From positions 186,001 to 250,000 of the forward strand of contig CM029628.1 of assembly GCA_017311315.1 (NCBI GenBank): 64,000 bases of DNA. The letters run 5' to 3'. The notes under the pieces are model-generated. The model saw only the letters and a program-made list of their open reading frames with translations. It did no database searches and was not told the DNA's origin. This DNA comes from Dendrocalamus latiflorus (lineage: Eukaryota; Streptophyta; Magnoliopsida; Poales; Poaceae). This document shows, one piece after another, positions 20,075 to 31,006 of this stretch (position 1 is its first letter; every line of letters begins with the position of its first letter). The position numbers and the translations under genes are program-made.

Positions 20075-23000
20075 ATGGTTAGTAATGAAATTTATTTATT
20101 TTTAATTGCATTACAATTTAGGTGTAAGTAATCCATGAGTGGTTATTGAAGATGGTTAATTAATTTGCAAAATTATTGGTTATATAATAGCTATTGTGTT
20201 TGTAATATGAATTGAGTTAGGAAATTAAGTCTCAATATAATAAATGTGGCCGGTATATATGTAGTTATAATTAGTTATTCTAGATTTTAATACTAAGTTG
20301 TTATATATGTACGTAACGTAGGACCGAAGTTGGATGTATGCCGCGAGCCGTGTGAGTGAAGAGTACATTAATGGCGTTTCTGCTTTTATAAGAGCCGCCG
20401 AGGAGGATATGTTGAATAAGGGGGTGGAATATATGTGCTGTCCATGCACTGACTGCGAGAATTTGAAGATGTTTAAGAACCGAGGGCAAATTGAAACGCA
20501 CTTGATTCGAAGGGGTTTCAAAAAGGATTATACGTGTTGGACCAGTCATGGCGAAGTGAATGATCATATGCCGCCGGATGACATCGCCGGTGAAGTGAAT
20601 GATATGCCCCCGGATGACATCGCAGGTGAAGTGAATGACATGCCGCCGGCTGATGTCGATTGTGGCTCGGATTCGGATAGGTTGCACGATGATAATCTGG
20701 ATCAGATGCTTCGCGATGTAGAAGAGAACTATGATGAGAGAGAGTATGTTAAATTCCGTGGCTTGATGGAGGACTCAGAGAAACCTTTGTACTCGGGCTG
20801 CAAGTACACGAGGTTGTCGGGCGTGCTTGAACTGTTGAAATTGAAGGCAAGCAACGGTTGGTCCGACAAGAGTTTCACGGCGCTGCTAGGTCTTTTAGCG
20901 GACATGCTTCCGGAGGGAAATGAGTTGCCTAAAACCACGTATAAAGCCAAGAAGGTTCTTTGTCCGTTGGGAATGGAAGTAGAAAGAATACATGCATGCC
21001 CGAACGACTGTATCCTCTACCGTAAAGAGTATGCAAACATGCATGTATGTCCGGTGTGCAACACATCCCGATACAAACGTAACAATCAATCAGATGACGG
21101 CGAGGGAACAGAGGCGAAGAAAGGACCTCCTGCTAAGGTGGCATGGTATTTTCCTATAATTCCCCGTTTGAAAAGGTTTTATGCAAATCCAAAGGAGGCA
21201 AAACTGCTGCGTTGGCACTCGGAGGAGCGCAAGAAGGATGGAATGCTAAGACACCTTGCTGATTCCGCGCAGTGGAGAAACATCGATAGGAGTTTTGCAG
21301 AGTTCGGTGCAGAACCAAGGAATATAAGGTTTGGACTGAGTACAGATGGAATGAATCCATTCAGTAGCATGAGCAGCCGACATAGCACATGGCCCGTGAC
21401 TCTCTGCATCTATAACCTTCCTCCTTGGTTGTGTATGAAGCAAAAGTACATTTTGCTGTCGATACTTATCCAAGGGCCAAAACAACCTGGGAATGATATC
21501 GATGTGTTCCTAGCACCGTTGGTGGAAGATCTAAAAGTACTGTGGAACGAAGGGGTACAGGTATGAGATGCATACAAACGAGAGAACTTCACTCTGCGCT
21601 CCTTATTGATCTGCACCATAAATGATTATCCTGCCCTTGGTAACCTATCGGGCCATAGTATAAAAGGTGTCAAAGCTTGTACTCACTGTTTAGATGGTAC
21701 CGAGAGTGTGTGGCTGAGACACTCACGCAAAACTGTCTACATGCGTCACCGCCGGTTCCTTCGGAGGGCTCACCCATACCGCAAGATGAAGAAACAATTT
21801 GACGGAGAGAAGGAAGACGGTTCAGCTCCAAGGCATTTAAGGGGACGCGAGGTTTATGATATGGTTAAAGATTTAGATGTTGTCCTCGGAAAGGGACGTA
21901 AATTGAGGGCTCATGAGAAGAACACCTGGAAGAAGAGATCAATATTTTGGGACTTACCTTATTGGGAGTACCTAGATGTTCGGCACTGCATCGATGTCAT
22001 GCACGTAGAAAAGAATGTGTGCGACAGCTTGATTGGTCTCTTACTGAACATCCGTGATAAAACAAAGGACGGCGTCAACGCACGGCTTGACTTGGCTGAT
22101 ATGCACATCAGGCCTGAGTTAGCACCGACATGCACTGATAATGCACGAACGTACCTTCCCCCTGCGTGTTACACTCTGTCCAAGGCTGAGAAAACAGAAC
22201 TGTGCCAGTGCTTGCATGGTGTCAAAGTTCCGTCTGGTTACTCCGGCAACGTGAAGAAACTTGTTTCGATGCAAGATTTGAAGTTAAATAGCATGAAGTC
22301 TCATGATTGTCATGTGCTGATGACACAGATGCTCCCTATTGCAATTAGAAATATTTTGCCGATCAAAGTCCGAGAGACAATCATGAGGCTATGTTATTTC
22401 TTTAACACAATTGCTCAGATGGTCATCGATCCCGAAGGACTAGATGCTCTGCAGGACGAGGTGGTGATGACTCTATGTCACCTTGAAATGTATTTCCCTC
22501 CTTCGTTTTTCGATATCATGGTCCATCTCATTGTTCACGTTGTGTGGGAGATAAAAATGTGCGGGCCCGTATTCCTACGTAGCATGTACCCATTTGAGAG
22601 GTTCATGGGAATTCTCAAGTCCTACGTACGGAATCGTTCTCGGCCGGAGGGCAGCATCGTCGAAGGTTATGCAAGCGAAGAGGTCATTGAGTTTTGTGTC
22701 GATTATATGGCTCAGATTCAGCCGATAGGTGTCCCTCAATCTCGTCACGAGGGGAGGCTGAAGGGTCTCGGAACTATCGGAAGGAAAGCAATCACTCCAG
22801 ATATGGACATGTATACTCAAGCCCATTTCACGGTGTTGCAACACATGACTGAAGTGGCGCCTTATGTGGACCAGCACAAGGGTGTGCTTCGGCAACAGAA
22901 TCCGGAGCGGCCGGATGTTTGGATCATGAGGCAACACAACCGTCGGTTCAACCAATGGTTGAAGGAGCAAATCGCTAGGAGCTCGCCGAGTGAGACGCTG

Positions 23001-23576
23001 ACATGGTTGGCAAAAGGGCCGACATTTACAGTTGTGACATGGCAAGGATATGACATAAATGGGTACACATTCTATACGCAGTCTCAGGATGTCAAGAGCA
23101 CTAACCAGAACAGCGGTGTCCGCATAGATGCATTCAGTACCGATGGGTCGAGAAACTCGTACTATGGCTTCATAGAAGAGATTTGAGAGCTCGACTATGT
23201 GGTTTTCAAGATCCCCTTATTTCGCTGCCGTTGGGTGCATCTCCCACAGGTGAAGGTTGACAAGTACGGTGTCACGACCGTGGACCTCCAACGTGTCGGG
23301 TACAAAGATGAACCATTCGTACTCGCCAATCAAGTTGTTCAAGTTTTCTATGTAACCGACCCGGCAAATAAGAAACGCCATGTAGTTCTTCATGGAAAAA
23401 GGAGAATTATCGGAGTGGAGAATGTAGTGGACGAGGAGGAATACAATCAATTTGACGAGTTACCTCCTTTTGGAAATGGCATAAGGGTCGACGATGAACA
23501 ACGTGACGAAACTAGTTACGTACGCATTGATCATGATGAAGGGCTAATTTTTAAAGGAAATAAGCAAGTACAATAA
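20075..23576 (+). pseudogene. TNPD-type CACTA transposase (Transposase_21), two nonsense mutations
   Basis: A first exon ending in ATG|GTTAGT (ATG 20075-20077) splices to 20322 (ACGTAG|GAC), giving the usual MDRSWMY start. One frame then runs to 23576, about 1,085 codons. It has the Transpos_assoc N-terminus with Cys/His residues (CCPCTDCENL), a 12-aa repeat GEVNDMPPDDIA three times (20551-20655), Transposase_21 (WYFPIIPRLKRFY, GLSTDGMNPF), DUF4218 (SMYPFERFMGILKSYVRN) and DUF4216 (PLFRCRWV, GYKDEPFVLA). TGA stops at 21564-21566 and 23184-23186 fall exactly where the family has Trp, so each is TGG to TGA. No frameshift is seen. TNPD would cut the element ends; this copy gives only truncated products. 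Confidence 0.9.
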
Positions 23577-23578
23577 GA

Positions 23579-23915
23579 ATGTATATGTGAAAATGTGTGA
23601 CAATTTTGAGATGTATATGTGAAAATGTGTGATGTAGTCAATTTTGAGATGTATATGTGAAAATATGTGATGTAGTCAATTTTGAGATGTATATGTGAAA
23701 ATATGTGATGTAGTCAATTTTGAGATGTATATGTGAAAATGTATGATGTAGTCAATTTTGAGATGTATATGTGAAAATGTGTGATGTAGTCAATTTTGAG
23801 ATGTCTATGTGAAAATGTGTGATGTAGTCAATTTTGAGATGTATATGTGAAAATGTGTGATGTAGTCAATTTTGAGATGTATATGTGAAAATGTATATGT
23901 GTGATGTATTTGAGA
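23579..23915. repeat. 38-bp minisatellite, about 8.5 copies
   Basis: Units beginning ATGTATATGTGAAAAT and ending CAATTTTGAG recur at 23611, 23649, 23687, 23725, 23763, 23801, 23839 and 23877, after a shorter first copy at 23579. The array lies directly after the TNPD stop codon, so it falls in its 3' UTR. Confidence 0.93.
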
Positions 23916-24052
23916 ATGACAAAATGTATCAAGAAATACACTGTGTGAATGCAGCTGGTTGGTGTTGTATATGAATGCAGCTGTTTGGTAGTTGATATGA
24001 ATGCAGCTGTGTAGTTATTGGTGTTGTCTTAATTGCAACAGCCGGCAAAGGC

Positions 24053-24132
24053 TTATCACAGACGGTTCTAAACTTAGAACCGTCTGTGATAACATATCAC
24101 AGACGGTTCTAAGTTTAGAACCGTCTGTGATA
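24053..24132. promoter_or_regulatory. Internal palindromic array 2, upstream of the protease-transposase gene
   Basis: Two near-identical palindromes (TTATCACAGACGGTTCTAA and its mirror) sit just before a probable 5' UTR that starts near 24150. The motif is that of the terminal arrays. As with array 1, it lies in the promoter position of a transposition gene. Confidence 0.7.
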
Positions 24133-24149
24133 GTAATCTTCCTACATAT

Positions 24150-24507
24150 ACCCTCTCGCTAGGGTTTTCCGTGTGCGCTGCAGTTATTCGATTAGATCTA
24201 AATCCCGAGCCCGTCGTCGCCGCCGCCTCCCCGAGCCCTCGCCGGCTGCCTCCCCCAGCCCTCGCCGGCCGCCTCCCCAGACGAAGACGTCGCCGCAGCC
24301 TCCTCCTCCTCCGTCGCCGCCTCCCCGAGCCCGTCGCCGCCTCCCCGAGCCCGTCGCCTCCTCCTCCTCCGTCGCCGCCGCCTCCTCCTCCTCCGTCGCC
24401 TCCCCGAGCCCGTCGCCTCCTCCTCCTCCTCCGTCGTCGTCGCCGCCGCCTCCTCCTCCTCCGTCGCCGCCGCCTCCTCCTCCTGCGTCCTTAAGGTCAC
24501 CAAAACC
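24150..24507 (+). other. Probable 5'-UTR exon of the Transposase_24-Ulp1 gene
   Basis: The sequence CTCTCGCTAGGGTTTTCC is followed by pyrimidine-rich CCG/CCT triplet repeats, a common plant leader composition. A strong donor (ACC|GTAAGG) at 24507/24508 pairs plausibly with an acceptor (AATAG) ending at 25765, nine bases before the ATG. The Pro/Ser/Arg open frames here arise from the triplet repeat and are not counted as genes. Confidence 0.5.
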
Positions 24508-24540
24508 GTAAGGTCATCAAATCCCTCCCCGAGCTTCATG

Positions 24541-24750
24541 CTTACTGTTAGTGTTTAGGGTTGATGCTTGATGCTTCATACTGTTATGGTTAGTTGCTTA
24601 GTACATATTTAGGGTTGATGCTTCATGCTTACTGTTAGTGTTTAGGGTTGATGCTTGATGCTTCATACTGTTATGGTTAGTTGCTTAGTACATATTTAGG
24701 GTTGATGCTTCATGCTTACTGTTAGTGTTTAGGGTTGATGCTTGATGCTT
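24541..24750. repeat. 87-bp tandem repeat, about 2.4 copies
   Basis: Units starting CTTACTGTTAGTGTTTAGGG recur at 24541, 24628 and 24715 with no or few changes. They lie in the probable leader intron of the protease-transposase gene. Confidence 0.9.
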
Positions 24751-24900
24751 GGTATATATTACATTGGTACATTGTTTATTGCAGTAGCTTAATTAGTTTG
24801 CTATTTGGTACATATTACATTGTTACATTGTTTACTGCAGTAGCTTAATTAGTTTGCTATTTGGTACATACTACATTGGTACATTGTTTACTGCAGTTGC
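24751..24900. repeat. 56-bp tandem repeat, about 2.7 copies
   Basis: Units starting GGTAYATAYTACATTG and ending TTAGTTTGCTATTT recur at 24751, 24807 and 24863. Confidence 0.88.
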
Positions 24901-25314
24901 TTAGTTTACATTGGTACATATTACATTGCTTGTTGTGTTAGCATATAGTATATAGTACATAGTATATAGTTTGAAATCATTTGGGTCCCCCTTCCCTCTA
25001 CTCCTCTCCTCCCTTCTCCCCCTTCCCTCTACTCCTCTCCTGATCTCTTCCACCCAAATGCTCCATGTATCTAGACAAAAAACAGCAAATGAAGCAAGTG
25101 ACATACTATAGTGTTCCCGTTCAATGAACCGGATACACTAGTTTGTGTCATTTGCTTCATAGACCTTTGTTTAGGGACTTTGCTATTTGGTTTATAGTTT
25201 TAGCAACTAAAGTAGGTGCTAGGATAGACACTTTGTTTAGAGACCTTGTAGTAATAGTATTACAAAATTCAAGGAAATTTTAGTACAGAAGTTAAAAAAA
25301 AAACAAATTCCCAG
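24901..25314. other. Leader-intron spacer
   Basis: Low-complexity CT-rich blocks (CCCTTCCCTCTACTCCTCTC at 25020 and similar at 24989 and 25696). No gene. Confidence 0.4.
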
Positions 25315-25560
25315 ATTCTTCGGTGAGCAGCCGATATAGCCGACTTCTTCGGTGAGCGACTATCCATCTGCTTCTTCCCACTCCTTCTCTTCATCTCTGA
25401 TCTCTGGATCACGTACGCCAGTAGCGATGATTCAGTTAGATGAATCATCGCTACTGGCGTACGTGATCTGGAGACCAGAGATGAAGAGAAGGAGTGGGAA
25501 GAAGCAGATGCATAGTCGCTCACCGAAGAAGTCGGCTATGTCGGCTGCTCACTGAAGAAT
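25315..25560. repeat. Long near-perfect hairpin (120-bp arms, 6-bp loop)
   Basis: The left arm 25315-25434 and right arm 25441-25560 are reverse complements at 114 of 120 positions with no gap; the loop is GTTAGA. Each arm contains two copies of TTCTTCGGTGAGC. The structure lies in the probable 5'-UTR intron of the downstream gene, so its RNA would fold into long double-stranded RNA. The two mirror-image open frames across it are consequences of the palindrome. Confidence 0.93.
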
Positions 25561-25774
25561 CTCGAATGTCTTTTTTTTGCACTTTTGTATTAAAATTGAC
25601 TTGAATTTTGCGGGAAAAAGAATGACTTGATACATTGGTACATTGGTAAGATAGGCACATCACCCCCTCTCTATGTCCATATCACCCCCTCCCTTCTCCC
25701 CCTCCCCTCTACTCCTCTCTTGTCTTGCAATTCAATATGATTACTTTCTCATCTTATCTTAATAGACCCACAAA

Positions 25775-28700
25775 ATGAGCAACATGTCACCCGCGCATTC
25801 TTCAACATCATCGCCGGAGGCGTCCGCTCCAACATCAAGACGCCAAGAAAGAGGGCTATCAAAGAAGCCTGAGGGCCGACAGATCATCACACCGGTGAAT
25901 GCATCTGGGGTCCCTATCCTTCCTCAAAAAGCAGTAAACGCATTCCGAACCATGGTCGGAGTAGTTGCACGAGAACGAATTGAGATCACATACAATTCGT
26001 GGAAGAACGTGCCTGACACTCGGAAACGTGAGCTGTGGACCGAAATTTTGGTATCGTTCGAGTTCCCAGAAGAACACCTGGACGCTGTGCAACAACAAAC
26101 CTACAAAGCGGCGTGCAAAGCATGGAAGAACTTCAAGAGCACGCTTGTCAAGAAATATGTGGAGACGGACGAAACGCCTGTTCATAAATACCCATTCCTG
26201 GAACCACAATGGGAAGAGTTCAAGGCGATGAAAACGACCGAAGATTTCAAAAGTACAAGTGTGGCGCACAAGGCCCTCCAGGCAAAAAATACACACCCTC
26301 ACAGACTTGGCACAGCTGGGTATGCGGGTAAAATCGCGCAGTGGATGAAGGAGGATGAGCTGGCAGCTGCACAGGACATCGCCCCGCCGTTTTCCTATAT
26401 CCCGGACGACCGCGCTCGAAATTGGATTAGAGCAAGGTCATCTACAACGACATCAGGGGACATCACCTTTCGAAACCCTTCAGACCAGCAAGTGACCGAG
26501 CGCCTGGTAAGATATCGATCGAACTACGTAGCTTGTAATTACTCCACAACTTCGTACGAATTGAAATGACATGTCGTGCTCTTGCAGGAAGAGCTGAGTT
26601 TTCAATCTACCCTGGGATCATTCCAGGGAACAAGGGAGAATGATATGCTCTCCGTGGCCCTGGGAAACAAGGAGCACCTGGGCCGTACGAGAGGCCTTGG
26701 GCTTTACGTTCCTTGGAAACATGGTTTCCAAGATGACTCCGACATGTATCGGCGCAGGAAGAGAAACAAAGCCGAGCGTGACGCACAGCTACGAGAAGAG
26801 CTCAAGGCATCTATTAAAGAGGAGCTACTGGGTTCGATGGCTGATATAATCAGAGATGAGGTGCGGAAACAGACAGAAAGTCAGCAGGCCGCCACCGCCG
26901 CTCCTGTGCTAGCTAGCCCGCACAACCATCCGAGTAGCTGCGCGTCCAATCCGACGCAAACCCAGTCCAAATTTCCTGTGGACGACATCCTGGTAATAAT
27001 TATTACCTCTCGAATGCTTGCTCCATTGGTAGGCCTGTTCGAGTAGCTAATTTTGTATCGTTATGTAGGAGCCTACGACATGCAGGCTCCAAGTGAGATA
27101 TGGCTCCATTCCCTTGTACGCTGCTTGGGGCCAGGCATATTCGTCTGGTATCGGGGCCATGGTGCACGGTCAAGCTTTAGCGCCAGGCTTCGCAAAAGTT
27201 AATGTGGATGGTGTGTATGCCAATTTTGAGGTGGTCCCGCTACCGAAGCCCCCCAACGACGAGATCGTGAATCTAGGACAGGCCATTGGAACATTCATCC
27301 AGTGGCCCAAAACCGACATCTCCCTGGAGGCTTCTTCACCGGTGGCAGGACCAGAAGTGCAGTGCGAACCACAGCAACTTGCACTGGTGCCATCTCCACA
27401 CGGGCAGTGCGAACCACAGCTACCTGCACCGGTGCTATCTCCACGGGTGCTATTCTCGCCAGAGCAACTTGCACTGGTGCCATCTCCACACGGGCAGTGC
27501 GAACTACAGCTACCTGCACCGGTGCTATCTCCACGGGTGCTATTCTCGCCAGAGCAACTTGCACCGTCTATACCATTACAGTCGACTAGCATAAAGTCGA
27601 CCCACAATCGAGGCAGTGGCCAGGGCAAATCAAAGACGAAGGATGATGACGATTTCCCGTCCATGCCATTGGCCCGCAAATTCGTGCTAGGTCAGCCGAT
27701 GGTAGTCCAGGAAGAGCTCCAAAAACTAGGACTTGGTTGCCAAAGATTCCACCTTTGGTATATGGAAGAGTCCAATAAGCCAGCGGCAGAACGGCGCTCA
27801 GGTATAACTGTCAAATTCAAGCCAGAACATTTCTTGCACGAAGCTCAGGAATGTGTCTTCGCGGTGACCTTTGACGATATATTTGAACTTTTCACGCTCA
27901 ACGCTCTCGACGCCTCACTCGTTCGATGCTGGACGCTGTAAGTCTGTACAATCACAGTCTCTGTTCACGTAATACCGATATATGTCACAATTTGTTGCTT
28001 TCCTATGTTATATATAGATTCATGCTGATCGAAGCTAGATCATCGAAATCACAAATTGGTTTCCTGGACCCACGCTTGGTCGCCATTGATACCATCATCG
28101 AGAATGCATCCTTCGTCGAGGACTATATTACAAAAGCACTGCTGGCTCACCAAGATAAGGAATTTGTTCTTATGCCATACAATGAGAAATTCCATTGGAT
28201 TTTAATTGTAATTATACCAAAATGGAACAAGGCTATATACCTTGATTCTCTAAGTAAGAACAAATCGAAGTACACAGCTATCGCCTGAATACTCGATAGG
28301 TAAGTACATTGTACATTGTACTCTTTCTTTCCTTCCGAATAACTAATCTAACTTTTTCGAATAACGAAGGTCGTTCGCCACATACGTTCAACAAACACGT
28401 GACTCGATGACAGGGGCAAAGGCCTTGAAACATGATCGCAAGTTTCGGGTATTCGCTAGCTACACATTAATTAATCATATACAACACATAGTAGTAATGC
28501 CACTTGATTTAACACATTATATTTTTTGCAGTGCCACCAGCAGGAGCCGGGCAACACGTGTGGATACTACGTGTGCCACCATATGAGACTAATCCTCGAT
28601 TCCACCAAGATCACTAATTCTAAGGTTTGTCAATCTTCCCACATTTATTTCATACATGTCAGTTTTATATATGCGCGCGTTGATATTCCTATCGACAGGC

Positions 28701-28821
28701 TGCGTCCATCTCTACATCTGCATTGACACAGCCGGATTTTGCAAAAATTCGAGGAGAGCTCATTTGGTTTTTGTGGTCAAAAGTCGTAAGATCAGATGGA
28801 GAGTTCCACTGTCCAGAATGA
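25775..28821 (+). pseudogene. Transposase_24-Ulp1 (C48) protease fusion, one premature stop
   Basis: Seven exons join in frame: 25775-26506, 26588-26992, 27069-27937, 28018-28299, 28370-28448, 28532-28624 and 28699-28821 (2,583 bases, 861 codons with the stop). Exons 1-2 hold a Transposase_24-like domain (WTEILVSFEFPEEH, GYAGKIAQWM, ALGNKEHLGRTRGLG) and a charged helix (EELKASIKEELLGSMADI). Exon 3 has two copies of a 30-aa Pro-rich repeat (90-bp period, from 27375) and a basic linker. Exons 3-7 form an Ulp1-type cysteine protease: His in EKFHWILI, Asp in IYLDSLS, Gln and Cys in QQEPGNTCGYYV, and the ending VVRSDGEFHCPE. A TGA at 28286-28288 (codon 759) lies after His and Asp but before the Cys exon. 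All introns are GT-AG. The protein would bind subterminal motifs and possibly cleave SUMO-like conjugates; as written it loses the catalytic Cys. Confidence 0.85.
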
Positions 28822-29132
28822 TTTTTTATTGTAATTCTAAGTGCAAATACAGTGTAGATCTTTTACAATTGTGTATTTGTTAATGGATATTTTATTTCAA
28901 CTCAATGAATTGATTTGCGAAATGGATGCTTTATGTTTGTGAAATGAAGTGCGTTGTCAATTGGATGTTTTATGTCTGTGAAATGAATTGAGATGTGAAA
29001 TGTATCTGAAATGAAATGAGATGTGTGAATTGTATATGTTTATGTCTGTGATTATCTGCTTGTTTCAGAGGGCATGGCTAGCATTTCCTGAGGCTAGCTA
29101 TAAACAGAAATAGATTCTGCTGGGGGGAGGAG
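28822..29132. other. 3' flank of the protease-transposase gene
   Basis: AT-rich sequence with partial repeats of GAAATGAATTGAGATGTG. No gene. Confidence 0.45.
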
Positions 29133-29374
29133 TATCACAGATGGTTTTTCATTAAAAACCGTCTGTGATTATGCGATATCACAGACGGTTTTTTATTAAA
29201 AACCGTCTGTGATTATGCGATATCACAGATGGTTTTTAGTTCAAAACCGTCTGTGATATCGGATAATCACAGACGGTTCAAAAACCGTCTGTGATAACTT
29301 GGATTATCACTGACCCATAATTTCAGACGATTCAGAAAACCGTCTGTGATGACGTTTCTGAACCGTCTGTAATG
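29133..29374. repeat. Right subterminal array of palindromic ACAGACGG units
   Basis: Five palindromic units of the form TATCACAGACGG-spacer-CCGTCTGTGATA lie directly inside the right TIR and mirror the left array. Confidence 0.93.
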
Positions 29375-29395
29375 TGGATTTCTGTAGTAGTGTAT

Positions 29396-30990
29396 ATTGC
29401 TACTATGGTATTGGTATAGAACAGCGGTAGGTGACACGTGTCATCTGTTACTACTACCGTCGTCGTCTAGGGGCCAAATATGTAATTTCACACGAGAGCA
29501 GGCCAAACTCGCACAAAAAATTGGACTAGGGGCCAAATAGGCAACGAATTCCCTAATAACTCTGTCTTATTTTTTTCTTCGTCTCAGCCTAATTGTCTTG
29601 TCTTGTCCGTAGAAGAATGAAGATGCATACAAGTATTAGTATTGCATACATAGTAGATATGGGAGTTGAGCCGTGCCATATCGACGCAGAACAAGCTTGA
29701 CGGGCTTTGGGTCATGTTGGGCTATGCCGGCCTAGCATAACCATCTCGTCATGCTGTGCTAGCACAACTTATCTCCGGTGAGACCCAGGCATGGCGAGTG
29801 TCTTCAAGTCTATTTCGTGCCGTGTTGGCTCAAGCATAGCATAAACAGGCGCCCATCACGCATTACACGGTTGACCCAGCACGACCTGTCTTTCATGCCG
29901 TGCCGACCTGGCCTTTCTCCGTTCGTGCCTTGCCGGGTTAGCCAGGCCGACGGCCCGCCCAATGCCCTGGTCTACATAGGAGTACCAGTAGTGTGCACTA
30001 CTACTGTGGTAGTAGTGTATTCGGCGGCTCCACTGCGATTGCAAGCACCCACCCACACGGCACACCTATGGCGCGCATTGGCAATTTGGCATGCATGTCA
30101 TGTCAGTCTCCATTCCAATTTCAATTCCTCCAGAATTAACACGTACGTGCGCATTGGCAATTTTTTATTTTGATTATTTAATTATAGTAATATTATGTAA
30201 TATATTTATTTAATTTTAGTAATATTATGTAATATATTTATTTATTTAGAGAGAGAAAAAAATACGACATATGTTTTGAAAATTCATTATGTTGCAGATG
30301 ATACGTGTAGGAAATTTTTTGTAGATTTTTTAAAAATATTATGGTACGATGGTAATGGTTTTTGAAACATAAAATTTTGATGTGGAGTACAATTTAATGA
30401 AAATTTTTTTGAGCACAAATGTGATATGAACAATTAGACGAAATGAACGAAAGTGATATTGAACACGTGGGAATGAGTGCAGGAACTGTAATGATTATAA
30501 GTTTTGTTAATTTTGTAGTTGTGAATTACAAAACAATCTGAAAAAATTGTAAAACAAGTTTATGTTGATTGGCTCGTTGTAGATGCATAAAAAAATATGG
30601 TAATTTTTTTAGGAACGATTATGCGTAGAACGGTCGATATATAAAATGGTAAGTGACTTTTAAGGTTTGATATGTTTTAAGGGTTTGCAATTCCTGTGGT
30701 TTTTGCAAGGTTTGGTAATTTTGTAGTTGTAATATGGGAACGAATCTGATGAAGTCGTAATAAAAGTTTATGTTCATTGCAAGTAGGACATGCAAACCAA
30801 ATTATGCTAAATTTTTTTGCCGAAGGATTGAGCGTAGAAATATCGATGCATATAGTGGTAAGTGATATTTCGAAGGTGAGTGATATTTTGACATGGCAGG
30901 CATGTGGCATGTGTGCAACTCTGTACTTTTAATGTTCAGAATTCCACCACTAGTCCTAACATGCATGCCTTAGGGAAAATAACTTGCTGG
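29396..30990. other. Intergenic region right of the CACTA
   Basis: No gene is recognised. The GC-rich part 29660-29960 contains CGTGCCG-type wording like the ends of the hAT element at 57213, so it may be an old hAT fragment. From about 30500 to 30870 two diverged copies of a block of about 195 bp (marker AATTTTGTAGTTGT at 30508 and 30719) lie in tandem. Confidence 0.4.
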
Positions 30991-31006
30991 GTCTATTACA
31001 TTTTGT

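Larger units (their letters stand above)
18368..29392 (+). mobile_element. CACTA (En/Spm) DNA transposon, about 11 kb
   Basis: The left end CACTACTACAGAAA (18368, repeated at 18578) and the right end TTTCTGTAGTAGTG (29379-29392) form perfect 14-bp inverted repeats flanked by TAT (18365-18367 and 29393-29395). Dense arrays of the subterminal motif ACAGACGG lie inside both ends. The interior carries a TNPD transposase gene (Transposase_21) and a second gene with a Transposase_24 domain fused to an Ulp1-type protease, plus a minus-strand small ORF. This is the layout of an autonomous-class CACTA, but both large genes have premature stops. Confidence 0.95.

Noticed and set aside
21545..21566. CAG|GTATGA at the first TNPD stop as a splice donor
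   Set aside because: The protein continues in the same frame directly after the stop with the conserved DAYK motif, so a nonsense change explains it better than an intron.
24171..24539. Pro/Ser/Arg-rich frames on both strands
   Set aside because: They are produced by CCG/CCT triplet repeats in a probable 5' UTR.
18400..29374. Regularly spaced palindromic repeats resembling a CRISPR array
   Set aside because: They are CACTA subterminal motifs next to TIRs in a plant genome; there are no unique spacers of constant length.
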